The notes under the pieces are model-generated. The model had not been told where the DNA came from. It worked only from the letters and a program-made list of their open reading frames with translations, and did no database searches. Source: Gracilaria gracilis (taxonomy: Eukaryota; Rhodophyta; Florideophyceae; Gracilariales; Gracilariaceae). Taken from it: a DNA stretch of 64,000 nucleotides. How positions within the stretch are numbered: position 1 is the first letter of the stretch; the number at the start of each line of letters is the position of its first letter. Made by a program: the position numbers and the translations under genes. The stretch spans positions 1 through 64,000 of the forward strand of contig JARGSG010000137.1 in NCBI GenBank assembly GCA_030374805.1, in the 5' to 3' direction. Positions 44,545-55,485 of the stretch are shown in pieces.

Positions 44545-45519
44545 ATGAAAGCCGGGACGCGGAGAAATCCTTGTCTTAATGCAAGCGTAGTGACAACAGC
44601 AGAAAGAAGGGCAGAGAAGAGGATGAGAAGTTTGCACGGCTACATGCTGTTTCGTACAGCACGTTTTCTTAGACGAACACATGTGCAGGAGTTCGGCAAA
44701 CATGGCGTTCATTTAGGAGCCCAGCGCATCATATTGTCTCGGCGAGTGTTCGCCCCACGTTCAAAGCTTGAACAAGAGCTCTTATCTTTTCTTCAAAAGC
44801 GATTGGATACAAACCCGAAGAGAAATGGCCAGTTTGCAGAGGCAGATTTGTTGCCTCGCGTTAGCGTGGAGCGATTGGTTTCTGGAAAGGGGCTCGAGAA
44901 CATCTACGAATTTCTTCGGGAGAAGTATCCAGATCAAGTGAATGAGGCTTTCGATCGAGAATATCAGACGTCGACAGAGAAAGGGCGTTTGATCGGTGCC
45001 GAGAAGTACAACTATCACCTTTTCATGCGTGCGCTACAGATTATGTTCGCTGTATACGGTGGGGAAGTCGGGAACGTGGCGCTGAAGTATCTACCATATG
45101 GCGGTATATATGTTGCAGGTGGCATTGCGCCGAAGAACATTGAGTTCATTACCAGTCGTGATTCGGAGTTTATCATGCGCTTTGAAGATAAGGGAAGAAT
45201 GAGTAGCCTGATGCCAGAGTTTCCTTTGTATGTCGTGATGAAGGAAGATCTGGGCCTTCGGGGAGCACACAATCTAGCATCACAGAATGCTGCAAAGCTT
45301 GTTTCCGGGAAAGAAGGCATGAATGAGGATTTTGTAGTAGCGGAAGTTGCTGCAAGCAAACTGTCGCGCGAGTCAAGTCTCTCCATGTCACAGGCCGTGC
45401 GCGAAGCTATTTCTTTATACCCGCTGACGTACGCGACGGTGACGAGCATGACAGCTGCACTAACTGCGTCGGCGTGCGTTGGTGTACTTCAGATTTTGCG
45501 AAAGATGAAACGGCTGTAG
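44545..45519 (+). pseudogene. C-terminal half of a bacterial-type glucokinase
   Basis: The frame from ATG 44545 gives 324 aa. Recognisable Glk blocks are FAPRSKLEQELLSFL (about residue 72), SVERLVSGKGLENIYEFL (about 105), GGEVGNVALKYLPYGGIYVAGGIAP (quoted as GGEVGNVALKYLPYGG and YVAGGIAPKN), FEDKGRMSSLMPEFPLYVV, and an LGLRGAHNLA end. Glucokinases of this family are about 320-340 aa, and the N-terminal phosphate-binding and sugar-binding half is missing: the EGGH motif that should precede FAPR is not there. An extra C-terminal tail of about 75 aa ends in a hydrophobic helix (YATVTSMTAALTASACVGV), unusual for the family and possibly an organelle-membrane anchor. I read it as a truncated copy. 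Confidence 0.72.
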
Positions 45520-45872
45520 TGATCGCTGTGACGAATGCAGACAGAGTGATGTTCCACAATGGAATGTGGATGACAAGCTACTCAACTGTACTTTTTCCAG
45601 TATCAAAGTGATATAACAATCGGTTTCATCTAGGGAGACAAGCACAGCAACTGACCGCGAGAACTGCAGGCCAGGTATCTTAGACCAGGTCTTCAGACGT
45701 GTCGTAGGCATTGTTCCGTCTCCAGTAAAATGGTCAAGAAGTCGCACAAATCAGTGGTATAAAGTATGCGAGCTACGAAGGTAGAACTGCGCCAGGCTTG
45801 GGCCGGATTACGTTATGCAACGTTGTGTCAATGAGCAGTTCCCCAGATGGCCAATATTTTCTGATATCAGTT

Positions 45873-47200
45873 CTATTGCAAGTCCATTTGCTGGGACTTC
45901 GTCCATGCAGCAACTTTGGGCTTGTGATCCGTGTGCAGCATCTTCAACGCGAAATAGCCAGCGACTCGCAGCACAATCATCCACACAGTTAGAACCACCA
46001 CGTTTCCTCCGATAGACAATGAATCATTTAACTGTGCGCCTCGGACAACGTCGTGTCCAAGAATAGGAGAACGCAACCCATTGCTTGAGTACACGGTACT
46101 CGCCCTTTCCTCAACGCAAATGAATTTTCTTGGAGGCAACACATCTATTCTGACCATAGCCTCATATGTATCCTAAACGATCGGTTATGAGTCAGAAGAC
46201 GCTTGGAGTTAGCACATGGAAACACATGGATGCCGCGACAAAACTAGTATCGCATACCTTAATAAAGCTTTGATACTGAAATGGTTTGACGAAGGCTGGT
46301 GTGTTGTTTGGGTCATTATAGTACCCAGATGCGAGGATGGAGCTGAGGATCCTTAAGGTGCCCAGTACTTGAGCCTGTTTGATTTCCACGAACAAAGACG
46401 ACACCAATAAAGCCACGCTCTGTCTGGCAATCACGTTGAGAATGAGAACAATCGTGTAAAGCAAGAATGGATGAAACTTGGGGTGGATGCGATGGTGAAT
46501 CTGGGGTTGCTACTGGTGAATGGGGCGGATGGGGTGGGGGCGGGTTGATTTCCACGAACAAAGACGACACCAATAAAGCCAAGCTCTGTCCGACAATCAC
46601 GTTGAGAATGAGAGCAATCGTGTAAAGCAAGAATGCGTGAAATTTGGGGCTCAAGCCGATAGCCCAGTGCGTAACTAAGGCGAAAAACATAGGTGCCAAC
46701 ATATCTACTGGAGTCTCCATCTGCCACCAGAACGAACGCATGGGGAACATGGTTAGTACAAATGACGCCACAGAGAGGCTAGAAGCAAGATTGTTTGTTG
46801 GAGTGAAGAGGCGTACCATGGACTTTGCAAAATTGTAGGCACTTTGGCGATACGCACCAGACGCACGATCTTTGTTAAGAACATGTTTTTCAGTTGGGAA
46901 AGAAAACAGTGTCTTGAATGTGGAGGAGAACGCGAAATATATACCCATGAAGGACAAGGTCCCCAAACGATCTTCAATCGTTGCCTTTATGGGTTTCATT
47001 TGGAACCAAAAGAGCAAGGTAACGATGCTGAAAGCAGTAACATGAATGAAATACAGAGGCTGAATCACAGTTCCTCGCTTCAGGCGAATAGCTCGAACAG
47101 CAAAAACTCTAACCTGTGAGAACCAATCCGTCCGATACTTGCTTGCACGCAAGTATTTGCCGTATGCGGGAACCTGTGGCGGGCAGGCAGAGGCGCGCGC
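45873..47200 (-). pseudogene. ABCG-type transporter membrane domain, broken
   Basis: On the minus strand from about 47150: TDWFSQVRVFAVRAIRLKRG, then FWFQMKPIKATIEDRLGTLSF, FPTEKHVLNKDR...GAYRQSAYNFAK and later helices. These are the hallmark blocks of the ABC2 membrane domain of ABCG half-transporters. The C-terminal part continues through SSLFVEIKQAQVLGTL and ILASGYYNDPNNTPAFVKP to a last segment (45873-46157) with the final helix. A short intron may lie at about 46158-46210. No nucleotide-binding domain precedes it, and an internal duplication disrupts the frame. Confidence 0.75.
46381..46649. repeat. 103-bp duplication with GGGGTG-rich spacer in the ABCG-type gene
   Basis: 46381-46483 and 46547-46649 are direct repeats (about 93% identical) encoding the same membrane helix. 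They are separated by 63 bp of GGGGTG/GGGCGG-rich sequence absent from the gene family. Confidence 0.9.
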
Positions 47201-48543
47201 GTTGTGGTTGGCCGCGGCGGAGGCGGAAAGTCTCTGCGTGCGGACATTCGGCGAGATTTTTGAGTGAGCGGCCAGCTTGGCGGGTGCTGATGTCAATCGA
47301 TCATCGACTACATTCTCATGCTTCGCTTCATTGTGTTCGTTCGTTCGTTTCGTTCCCCTTGCCTCTACATGGAGGTAACCTCGCGATGATACCGTTATCA
47401 CCATTGTGGGTAGCGCGTCCCGAGTCAGCTTTGCTACGGCGCTGCATCACGTTTTGCGAGCTCGTGGCGTGGTGAGTCAGGACCACCCTTACGCGGTTAC
47501 CTTCTTTGCTGCTTCGTCACGTCCGCTTCCGCACATCGCTTTCGTTGAGCGGCAACTTGTCGTCGAGATGTCATGGGCAACTTGAGAACTCCATCCCGCC
47601 AAGGGAGAGTCAGCGCTCTGCGAGCCATAGAGAAGTGCTGGCCGTCCGGGCTGTGATCTGGAACAGAATAGCACATGGGAGAAGAACAGCAGGACATCCA
47701 GCCACGTGTGAGCGCTCTCAACCACCCGATCCAATGCCACTGCAGCTCGCAATCACATCCGCGTGCCCGCTTTGCTCGTAATAGAATCAGAGACAACAGA
47801 ATTTAAAACGCTCTGGCGTTGCATTTCATTACTTGTGTGTACAAGTGAGAGCAACGGTGCCGGAAAGATTCGCGGGAGGTGCGAAGGAAGCAGGGGAACG
47901 GATTAACAACGTCAAACGGATGACACGCGAATGACGTGCTCATACGAAAAACAGTTTGGAAGACTTGCCGTTTGAAGCGCTTCGTTGAGCAAAGGTTGAC
48001 AACGTAGAAAAGCGGGTGTTGAGGTGGAACAAGGCTTCGCTCGAGACTTGCGCGTTACGAAAAGCTGATTGTCGAATGCATACATTTGGGGAGTGCGAGA
48101 GCGAGACGTTGGGCAAGTCCCGAATGGGTGATTGCTCGTTGAAGAAGTGCGCACTTGGCACGGGGGTGGGAGTCGCGTCACCGCCCGAGATCAGGTCTGC
48201 AGTATTTGGGAAGAGAAGCGAGAAAGGCATGAAGCGCCACTCGCTATTGACACAAGTCAGAAGTGGGAGTGGCTACCGACAAAACCGCTGTGGAAGAAAG
48301 CGGCGGTTTGCATCCTGCCACACGTGTGTCGTTGAATTTAGCAAAATAAAGCGCTCCACGCATACAGTATGCATATGCAACCAACGTCACCCACAACTCT
48401 ACCCTTTGTACCTGCCATCAAGAACGTCCTGGTTTTTGTCCGTGCAACCTTCAAGCGATCGATACACATGCGCGCGCTCCTTCTTGCCCAAAGCAGCCGT
48501 CCTTCACGCACACTTGCTGCAGAGCGCACTCAGACATGATATC
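47200..48543. other. stretch without a recognised gene
   Basis: Frames on both strands (for example plus 48016-48540 and minus 47489-47796) lack conserved motifs. A (CGTT)n-like run lies at about 47336-47352. Confidence 0.4.
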
Positions 48544-49236
48544 ATGGTCGCTACGCGCATTCTTGACGAGGAATTGCGAGGCGGTGAGCCGGCGAGGCTA
48601 TTGGAGCAGCGCTGCCTCGTCTCCCTACGGGAAGCAGAAGAACGCGTCAAAGAGCTTATTGCAACAGCCCCACAATTCATTGCAGATTCGAAAGCTAGGC
48701 ATGAAACCCTTCTCACCAACGCAGCGGAGATTAACACTATGATTGAGATGCTCGGCGACTCCCTTGACGAAGTGACACAGAGAACCCAACAAATGAACGA
48801 GCGATCCCATTTGTACACCAAGAAGAAGTAAGTTTTGGATCTTCTATCCATAGAACTCGTCCCGTTCTTCACAGTAGCTCAGGCGCTTGAAGTTTCTGAT
48901 CGCGTTGCGGATGCCTCTTTCCCACAACTTCAGCAAGCTATTTCTCAGTTGCAAGATACTGCGCACATCGCATCGGATTCCACATATCCTCAATTAACTC
49001 GAATGGTGAGCGAACTTCATGACAGAGCGGATGAAGCAACTGCTTTGATGAAAGCTCGGTACATGGACACTTTTGAGATTCGCCAGAATTCCATTATGGC
49101 TCGCCGCCGCACTCACTCAAACATGAACTCAATTCCGTTGACGATTCGTCGACTGCCGAGAGTAGTATTTCCCGGTGGGGCGCTCAGTCATGGCGCACGC
49201 GTGAGCGATCTGTGGCACTTCCATGCCGTGCGTTGA
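48544..49236 (+). CDS. hypothetical coiled-coil protein
   Basis: ATG 48544 opens 95 codons to a TAA at 48829-48831. They form a helix-rich protein (LREAEERVKELIATAPQF, then EINTMIEMLGDSLDEVTQ) ending in a KKK tail. The same register is open again from 48832 to 49236 with similar coiled-coil character (FPQLQQAISQLQDTAHIA, VSELHDRADEATALM). A GTAAGT donor overlaps the stop, with pyrimidine-rich acceptors 47-50 bp on, but simple splicing does not keep the second frame. It is either a short protein or one gene with a nonsense change. Family not recognised. Confidence 0.42.
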
Positions 49237-49239
49237 ATC

Positions 49240-51830
49240 ATCTGTCCTTCGTTACCGCGTTGGGGCATATGCCCTCATCTCTCGGTGGTGACTGCCTCCT
49301 CGTTGCGTGGCCTTCCCTCCCTCCGCCGTACCGACGCCCTCCTGCCACGCCCTCCTGCTCTGTCATGCCTGCTCGTGAATACCCACTGCCGTGGCAAAAC
49401 GCTCCCACCATCGTGCGTGTTCGTGACTTGTGGCGCGCCGCAGTTGTTGCCGGGCCTGTTGTCCCCTCGCGCGGCGGGGTGCTCTCATCTTCAACGTTTC
49501 GTACTTCTGCCACACTGGGATACCATATCTGCGTACGGTGCACCCGCCGCTTCTCCTAATTCCTCGCGCCTGTTGCCGTGCGTCCAGAGTCGGGGTGAGG
49601 GGTGTGCTTTGCAGCGGCGAGTTTACCGCTAGGGCCTGCATGCCATGCCTGCCGTCTGCTGGTGGCGTTGTGGCCGAGGCTGCGTCCGCGTTCTTCGTCG
49701 TGAGGGGGTAGCAGCGTACTTGTGCGTTGACATGGGGGGGGTGGTCGTGTGCTCGATTCGTGTCGCTTTCTCCGTGCGCCACTGCGAGGGCAGCAGAGTG
49801 AGCCAGCGTCGCGCATACCGCACGTAGTCGTTCCAGCCGTCATCATCTCGGTGCCCACGGTCGTTCGGTCGTTACGCCCTTCCTTCATTGAACGTAGTGA
49901 TGTTGGTGCTGTTGGCGCGGGAATGGTCGTGCGGCGTACATCGAGTGCGCGGTGAGGAAGCACTCCACCTCCTGTCATGAGCCCGTGGACATGTGCGCGT
50001 AGGTGAGGCTGCGCTTGTAGGAGAGGTGATCAATGTTGCCTGTCTTCGTCCGTCACAGTCGTACGCGTTGCGCATGTCGCTTCGCGCATCGGTGTCCCGC
50101 TTCTTCGCTCGCTCATCGGTGTCGATCGTGCCAGGCCTCGGGCAGACGTGGGCTGCATGCGGTGTCGTGAGTGCTGCTGGGGAGGTGGAGGGCAGGTCAG
50201 TATGGTGTGGCGTTAGCGCAGGGCTGTGGTGGCGCCGGTTTGCTATCCCCGCGGACTGCGGGAATCCATCTCGCTGTCGTGCAGTGTCAATGTGCCGCAA
50301 TGTCCTCGTTGAGTCTTGAGTCGTTGGGTCTTCTAGCATCGCCATGGGGTGGGATGCGACGTCGCAAACTCTCGGTGGTGTCGTGGGGCGAAGCGGTGGG
50401 AGCGTTAGTTGCCAGTCGTGGTGAGGCATTAGGTGTGTCGCTCGAGGTCCGCGCTTTGTCGTGGTGGCGCTTACCGCAGCTTCCAGTTCGTGTTGCGTCC
50501 TCAGGACCATCTTGCTTTCCCGCGACAGGTGCGCATGCCTGAGATGGCCTCGTACTCTGCTCGTGTGCCGTCGCTGCGTTCGCTGTGTTCGCTCGAGCGT
50601 CGCGCTGTGCACGGCGGCCATGTGAGGCTCGATCGCAGGTGCCAGGAGCGTCATGCGGCAGTGACGCCGAGTTCCATGTAGGGTTGGTGGCGTTGGCATC
50701 TAGGTTCCGCCCTGCGCGTGCTGGCTCAGGGTGTGGCGTGAAAGTCTCGTTGACTGCGCTTCGTTGTGCTGTGCATTGCCCAGCAGCATACTGTGCCGCG
50801 CGTGCCGTGCTGTCAGTGCCTCTGAAACGCACCCAAATTTGAAACGGTTGGCTCTGCGGCGCTTCCTGCGCCGCTCCCTGTCCTGGCCCCTGCGCGTCGT
50901 CAGGCCAGGTCACGTGCAGTCTGCGTATGGTGTTTAGGGCTTCCGGCGCAGCCATGGCGCCAAGTTGTCCGTTTGTGGCCTCTCCTGCGTGCCGTGGTGG
51001 TCTGTTGAGCCCACGTAAGACGTGGGGACTGCATGTTGCCGCCTCGTCATCACGATCACTTTTGCGTCGGCCAGCATGACTGTAAGGCGTGATGTGGCGG
51101 TTCGCGCTGTTCTGATTGGCACACTCGCCGTGTGCATCCGCCTCCCCGTGCATATGCGTGCTCCGTGGTGATTCTGTGCTTTGCATTAGTCGCACTGGGG
51201 CCGTCGGCTTCGCAGGAGGATCCCCGTTCCGACGCACGTCGGCCACGCCGTCCTGTCGCTCTCGCCGCTTATATGTTCCGTCGTTGCTCGCGCCGTTGGC
51301 AGGCGCCGCTGCCCCTTCTTCCTCATATCGCTTCCCGCCATCCTCCGAGCGCTATGCGCATCTCGTTCATTCTTCCATCCACCGGTGCGACCCTCGCCTG
51401 AAGTTCCGGCTGCCTGTGCGCGTTGCGGGTCCCTCGTTGTTGTTCCTTGCTCGTAGGCGCGTGCGTTACTGTTCATCGTCGCTGTTGCGTTGGTCGTTCA
51501 TGGCCTCACAACTCTCTCGTTGCGTAGCGTCTCACTCGTGTTGTGCGGCTTCTAACTCCTGACCTGCGCTGTGGCAGTGGCAGTGGTGCGTCTATAGGGT
51601 CTTGTGGGGAGTCATCCGTCTCGTTCTGCGTAGCTCGTGCACTGTTCTGCTGCTGCATCAGTCTACGCAGCTCGACTTCTCTGTCTCTGTTCGCCTGCGT
51701 AAAGGCCTCGGGGAACCGCCTCTAGATGTCCTCCGAAGCCTGTGCATACCAGTCGTGCGCTGCGCGCGCTGGCGTGTCCGCGTTGCGCGTGTGGCGGTAG
51801 TGGCAAGCGTGGATATTGCGTACCTTGTTC
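49240..51830. other. A-depleted, strand-asymmetric segment without genes
   Basis: On the plus strand A falls to roughly 5-12% while T stays near 25-30% over about 2.6 kb. Because all stop codons need T and A or G in set order, the T-poor minus strand has almost no stops, which gives overlapping minus frames of 275 and 319 codons rich in Thr, His, Arg, Pro and Ala. They have no protein-like order and I do not call them genes. The segment ends sharply near 51830 where AT-rich DNA begins. Confidence 0.6.
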
Positions 51831-52124
51831 GCATGGCTTTAAAGAGGATTAGAACTAAACTCGCCGAATGGAAAACTTCGTTACGGAAAGAGTTTTGAAG
51901 TTTAGCCGTCAGTTTTGTGGCAGAACGCGAGTATGAGTTCGTGTCGCAGCCGCCATTCTTCAGAAAAACTATGTCGACTTGATATAATCGGAATCTCAGC
52001 TGGGGACTTGTGTGTACGGCCGTTTATTCAACTCATCACACCAATTGAGGCAATGCCGATGATAGAGCAATTCAACGGCCTTTACTTTCAAACTTGCTTT
52101 TTGCTTCAACTATCTAACCTACTT

Positions 52125-52673
52125 TCAAATATTTCTCAAATGAGAAGCTTCAGAAGTATTCCAAAGTTGAATTAGGTTCCCCTTCGGCTTCCGTCCGGCA
52201 CATAACTCAAATGAGTGGACGTGAGTAACTATCTCCACCTTCTCAATATTAGAAACAATTCTATATTGCCCTTCAATACCAGTCCTATCTTCCCTTGTAG
52301 AGAGAATATTGCTGTTGACCGGAAGTTGTATCATATTAGCATCCAACTTCATATTATTTTTTTTGGACACTTGTTTTGCGTACGCTTCTCTTCTTTTGGC
52401 CAGACGCCTCTGTCGATCTTCGTAACTCTCATTTTCCAACAGACTAGCTCGTTTCCATCTGCGTATTTCTCGCTCCTTTTGACGGTTTTCTTCCTTTTGT
52501 CTCCACTCTTTCTTTCTAATGCTCGATCTGCTACACTCCCTTGATATGCCTCCATTATTTTGTTTCACCACATGATGATGAATTTGAGTTTTTGTTCCAA
52601 ATGTGGTTTGATACCTGACGGCAAATTTTGTGCTTTGATTAGGCAGTAAACACTTGAAAACGTGGTCAGCCAT
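52125..52673 (-). CDS. hypothetical basic helical protein
   Basis: 182 codons from ATG 52673. The middle has a long Arg/Lys/Glu helix (KEWRQKEENRQKEREIRRWK, then RQRRLAKRREAYAKQ), reminiscent of basic repeats found at the start of some Helitron/PIF1-type or transposase proteins, but no catalytic domain follows. The DNA is AT-rich relative to its neighbours, which suggests a separate origin. The tail has two Cys-free, Asn-rich stretches. Confidence 0.4.
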   Translation of the reverse strand: MADHVFKCLLPNQSTKFAVRYQTTFGTKTQIHHHVVKQNNGGISRECSRSSIRKKEWRQKEENRQKEREIRRWKRASLLENESYEDRQRRLAKRREAYAKQVSKKNNMKLDANMIQLPVNSNILSTREDRTGIEGQYRIVSNIEKVEIVTHVHSFELCAGRKPKGNLIQLWNTSEASHLRNI

Positions 52674-52699
52674 TTTGTCACCAGTATAATATGCAGATT

Positions 52700-54010
52700 G
52701 GAATTACGCCGTTATAACGAAACACTTCTTTCCTTTAGACCGAAAGTTTTCGGTGTGTGAAAACCAGTCGGCGGTGAATCGGCAGATTGTGTTTAGAGTC
52801 AACGATGGGCAAACTTCAAGCCGCTCTCAGTTCTACAACGTTCAAACTATCCAAGTGTCTCTTAGACGTTATACAACCGCACAGTGTTTTCGTAAAAATA
52901 GGGCTGTTACATTTCGAAGAAAAGTACAGCAACCAACCTCAACAACATGCTTCTTTCCCATTTCATAGCTGGCGGAGTTGAAAGAGTAACTATTGTATGA
53001 CTATCTTGTAATGTTAGCATGTCGAATACAGTGCAGGAACGTTAGGTTTCTGTTTCAAAACGGCTGCATAAAGAAACAGTGGCAGTTACCGCCCGCTTCC
53101 AATTTCATCACGAAATAAAAGGCTCATCCAAAAGCGCTCTTCAGTGTCCGCGCTAGCCTCGTTCCGTTATGCGTACTAACTATGTCTCGTTGAACGTTTT
53201 ACGTAAGTCGTAGGCATAACGGATTTAAGTCTGGTTGTGCCGCGCCCTGAGCTCTTTTGTTGGCTAATAATTTGGTTGTGCCACCATCTGAACAAGATGA
53301 GTGGATTTCAGCAGTAGTCCCCGCCGCAAACAAAGCCACCCAACCCTTTCGTAGAGCGATAAAGTACGTGTACGCGTCGTCAAAGGTGGCTCCGTCTGGA
53401 TACACTGCCTGCGTCATGTTTGCTCGAATCAACGCCGTGATGCGCTTTATCTATTCCCTTGGTGAATCCTTCCACATCACTGGATGACAAAACAGCAGAT
53501 GCGTACCCATCAAATTCGTGCTCTCCCTCCTGAACCAAGTTATTAATGTACAGAAATCTGTGGAGCAACGCCAATTTACCGAGTATGCAATGAGTGGGTT
53601 GCGCTGAGTTTGAAGAGTAGCGTGAGCTGAGAATCGTCTTAGAGTTACTGGGTTAGATTGGGATATAAACATGTCATTGGCCGCAAACCGAAGCGCGGGC
53701 TATCTTGTATCGCATCAGGCTGTCAGCAGTCCAGTGCGACTTTCCCGCTAAGTTTCAGCAGGGCCTTATCAAGTACGCCCGCCAATTGTACTTCAATCGC
53801 CGTCTCCGTTACAAAACCCAATCAACCACACTCTCCGATGCACGCAAGTCGCTGCAATGCGCTGTATCTTCCACACTGTAGGTTCTCTATAAACATCTCC
53901 ACCCCGCGATCTCACATATCACACTTCTCACACCAAGCATCCCCCTCCCACGACCCAAATTCCACGTCACTCGCTCGTCTCCTCCCCACCGCTCAATTGA
54001 TTCTTCACCA
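52700..54010. other. AT-rich stretch without a recognised gene
   Basis: Short overlapping minus frames at 53199-53574 have protein-like composition (VYPDGATFDDAYTYFIALRK) but no recognised family and two registers. A short plus ORF (52787-52981) has no motif. Confidence 0.35.
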
Positions 54011-54017
54011 GATATGC

Positions 54018-54715
54018 CTACTCCCAGTTCTCAATCCTCAACAACTTCTCATGTCGCCCAACCTCTAGAATCTTTCTGCGCCACACCACCGCGATAGCGT
54101 CAGCGTCCTTCACAGGCGACAGTCGGTGAGCCACCGCAATCGTAACGCCTCCCGGTCCCACACGATCCCAAGCAACCTGCACCACGCGCTCGGAGACCGC
54201 GTCAAGCGTCGACGTAGCCTCATCCAGTACCCCAGTACCAGAATTCTCAGCAGTGACGATTGAGAGTGAAATCGCCACCAGCTGCCGTTGTCCACCAGAA
54301 AGTTTGCTCCCGCGTGCTCGCATAACCGTGTCGTATCCGTCCTCCAGTTCGGTGATAAAAGAGTGAGCGTTTGCCGCTTTGGCTGCCTCAACAATCATTT
54401 CGTCAGTCACGGGCGTGCCATCCACGCGATCCAGTCCGTATGCGATGTTATCACGCACCGAGCGATTGAACAGATTCGGTTCTTGAGCAACCAGTCCCAT
54501 GAGTTTGCGCACCCATTTCACGTCGTATGCCACGATGCTGCTGTCATCGATCAGCAAACTTCCAGTTCGAACGTCGTAGAATCGCTCCACTCGGCTCGCC
54601 ACTGTGCTTTTGCTAGACTCGCTCGCACCATCTAACGCCAACGTCTGCTGGTTGTTCACCTCCAGCAAGCACCGTCACATCTGGCCTCGTTTGATATGCA
54701 AAGTCAGGCGCGCAG
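54018..54715 (-). pseudogene. ABCB-type nucleotide-binding domain, decayed
   Basis: The minus strand encodes the last domain of a P-glycoprotein-type transporter: FAYQTRPDVTVL, Walker A, LVAQEPNLF (Q-loop), LSGGQRQ (signature), VLDEATSTLDA (Walker B and D-loop) and VAHRLS (H-loop). The Walker A motif reads GASESSKST instead of GxSGxGKST, losing a glycine needed to bind phosphate, and a frame change lies just before it (near 54665-54680). No membrane domain is attached upstream. It is a non-functional domain copy. Confidence 0.82.
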
Positions 54716-55051
54716 AGCACTCGGAAAGCGCGAGTGCATCGAAGGTGGAGAGACGACGTATGAAGGACGCCAACAGCGCGTACGAGAGATGTAGTAACTT
54801 TACATGGACGTCCGAGCGACAACAGCCCGGAAGGCTGCAGCGAACGCTTCTTCGACATAGTATTGTGTACTTCCAATAAGGGGATGGGCAGTTAAGGGTG
54901 GGAGAGTTAGGGAAGGAGTGCTATAGAATGAGAGGAAAACCGAGGACGGACTTGCCACAGAACGGGAAGTACACCGCAATGGATAAACGAACTCCACGCC
55001 TTGCCGCCGTCGCCATATTTCAAAATAAGGTATAAACCTACGCCAATCGAG

Positions 55052-55064
55052 GTACCAAAGGTAC
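55052..55064. promoter_or_regulatory. GTACC-N3-GGTAC palindrome (spacer AAA)
   Basis: Perfect, extended to GGTACC-AAA-GGTACC. A CCAAT pentamer lies 9 bp to its left and a TATAAA-like word 20 bp to its left. No convincing gene starts next to it. Confidence 0.5.
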
Positions 55065-55480
55065 CGTCAGTAATACGAGAGCGTATTCGTGGCGCTGTAC
55101 GACGTGTTGCGGAAGGTGGCACACGTCGAAGTGCGGCGGTGGCAAGGAGCGCGAATCGTGCATACAACGTATGCGGCAGCGGCGGTGGTGGTGGTCATGG
55201 CATATGTGCTCGCGACGGCGGCGACGCGGCGGCGTTGGGTACGAGCGGCGAGATGGACACGTGCAAGGGGTGTTGATACAAGGGCGGCGAGTCCACGCCC
55301 TTGCGAACGGGCGGCGGCGATGCGCGTCGAGGAGACGTGGGATGGAAGGGTGGTAACGTCTGCATGACGGCAGATCTCCAACAGGGACCCCGACACTTTT
55401 GCGCAGGCGAACCACGACTATTAAATGAAAGCATGCTGAGGTGGACCGTCCCGGTCCACCTCGCCCTTATCTCGATAGAG
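55065..55480. other. GC-rich stretch without a recognised gene
   Basis: Overlapping Ala/Arg-rich frames on both strands reflect GGCGGCG-type low complexity at about 55130-55320. A hairpin (GAGGTGGACCG...CGGTCCACCTC) lies at 55438-55460. Confidence 0.4.
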
Positions 55481-55485
55481 TAGCT

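Noticed and set aside
49872-51246. Two long overlapping minus-strand frames (275 and 319 codons)
   Set aside because: The segment is so T-poor on that strand that stops are rare; the composition is Thr/His/Arg/Pro low-complexity and the two frames overlap each other.
52125-52673. Helitron
   Set aside because: Only a basic helix reminiscent of such proteins; no Rep or helicase motif and no recognisable Helitron ends were seen.
54018-54715. Functional ABC transporter gene
   Set aside because: It lacks membrane domains, and Walker A has lost its key glycine; a frame change lies just before it.
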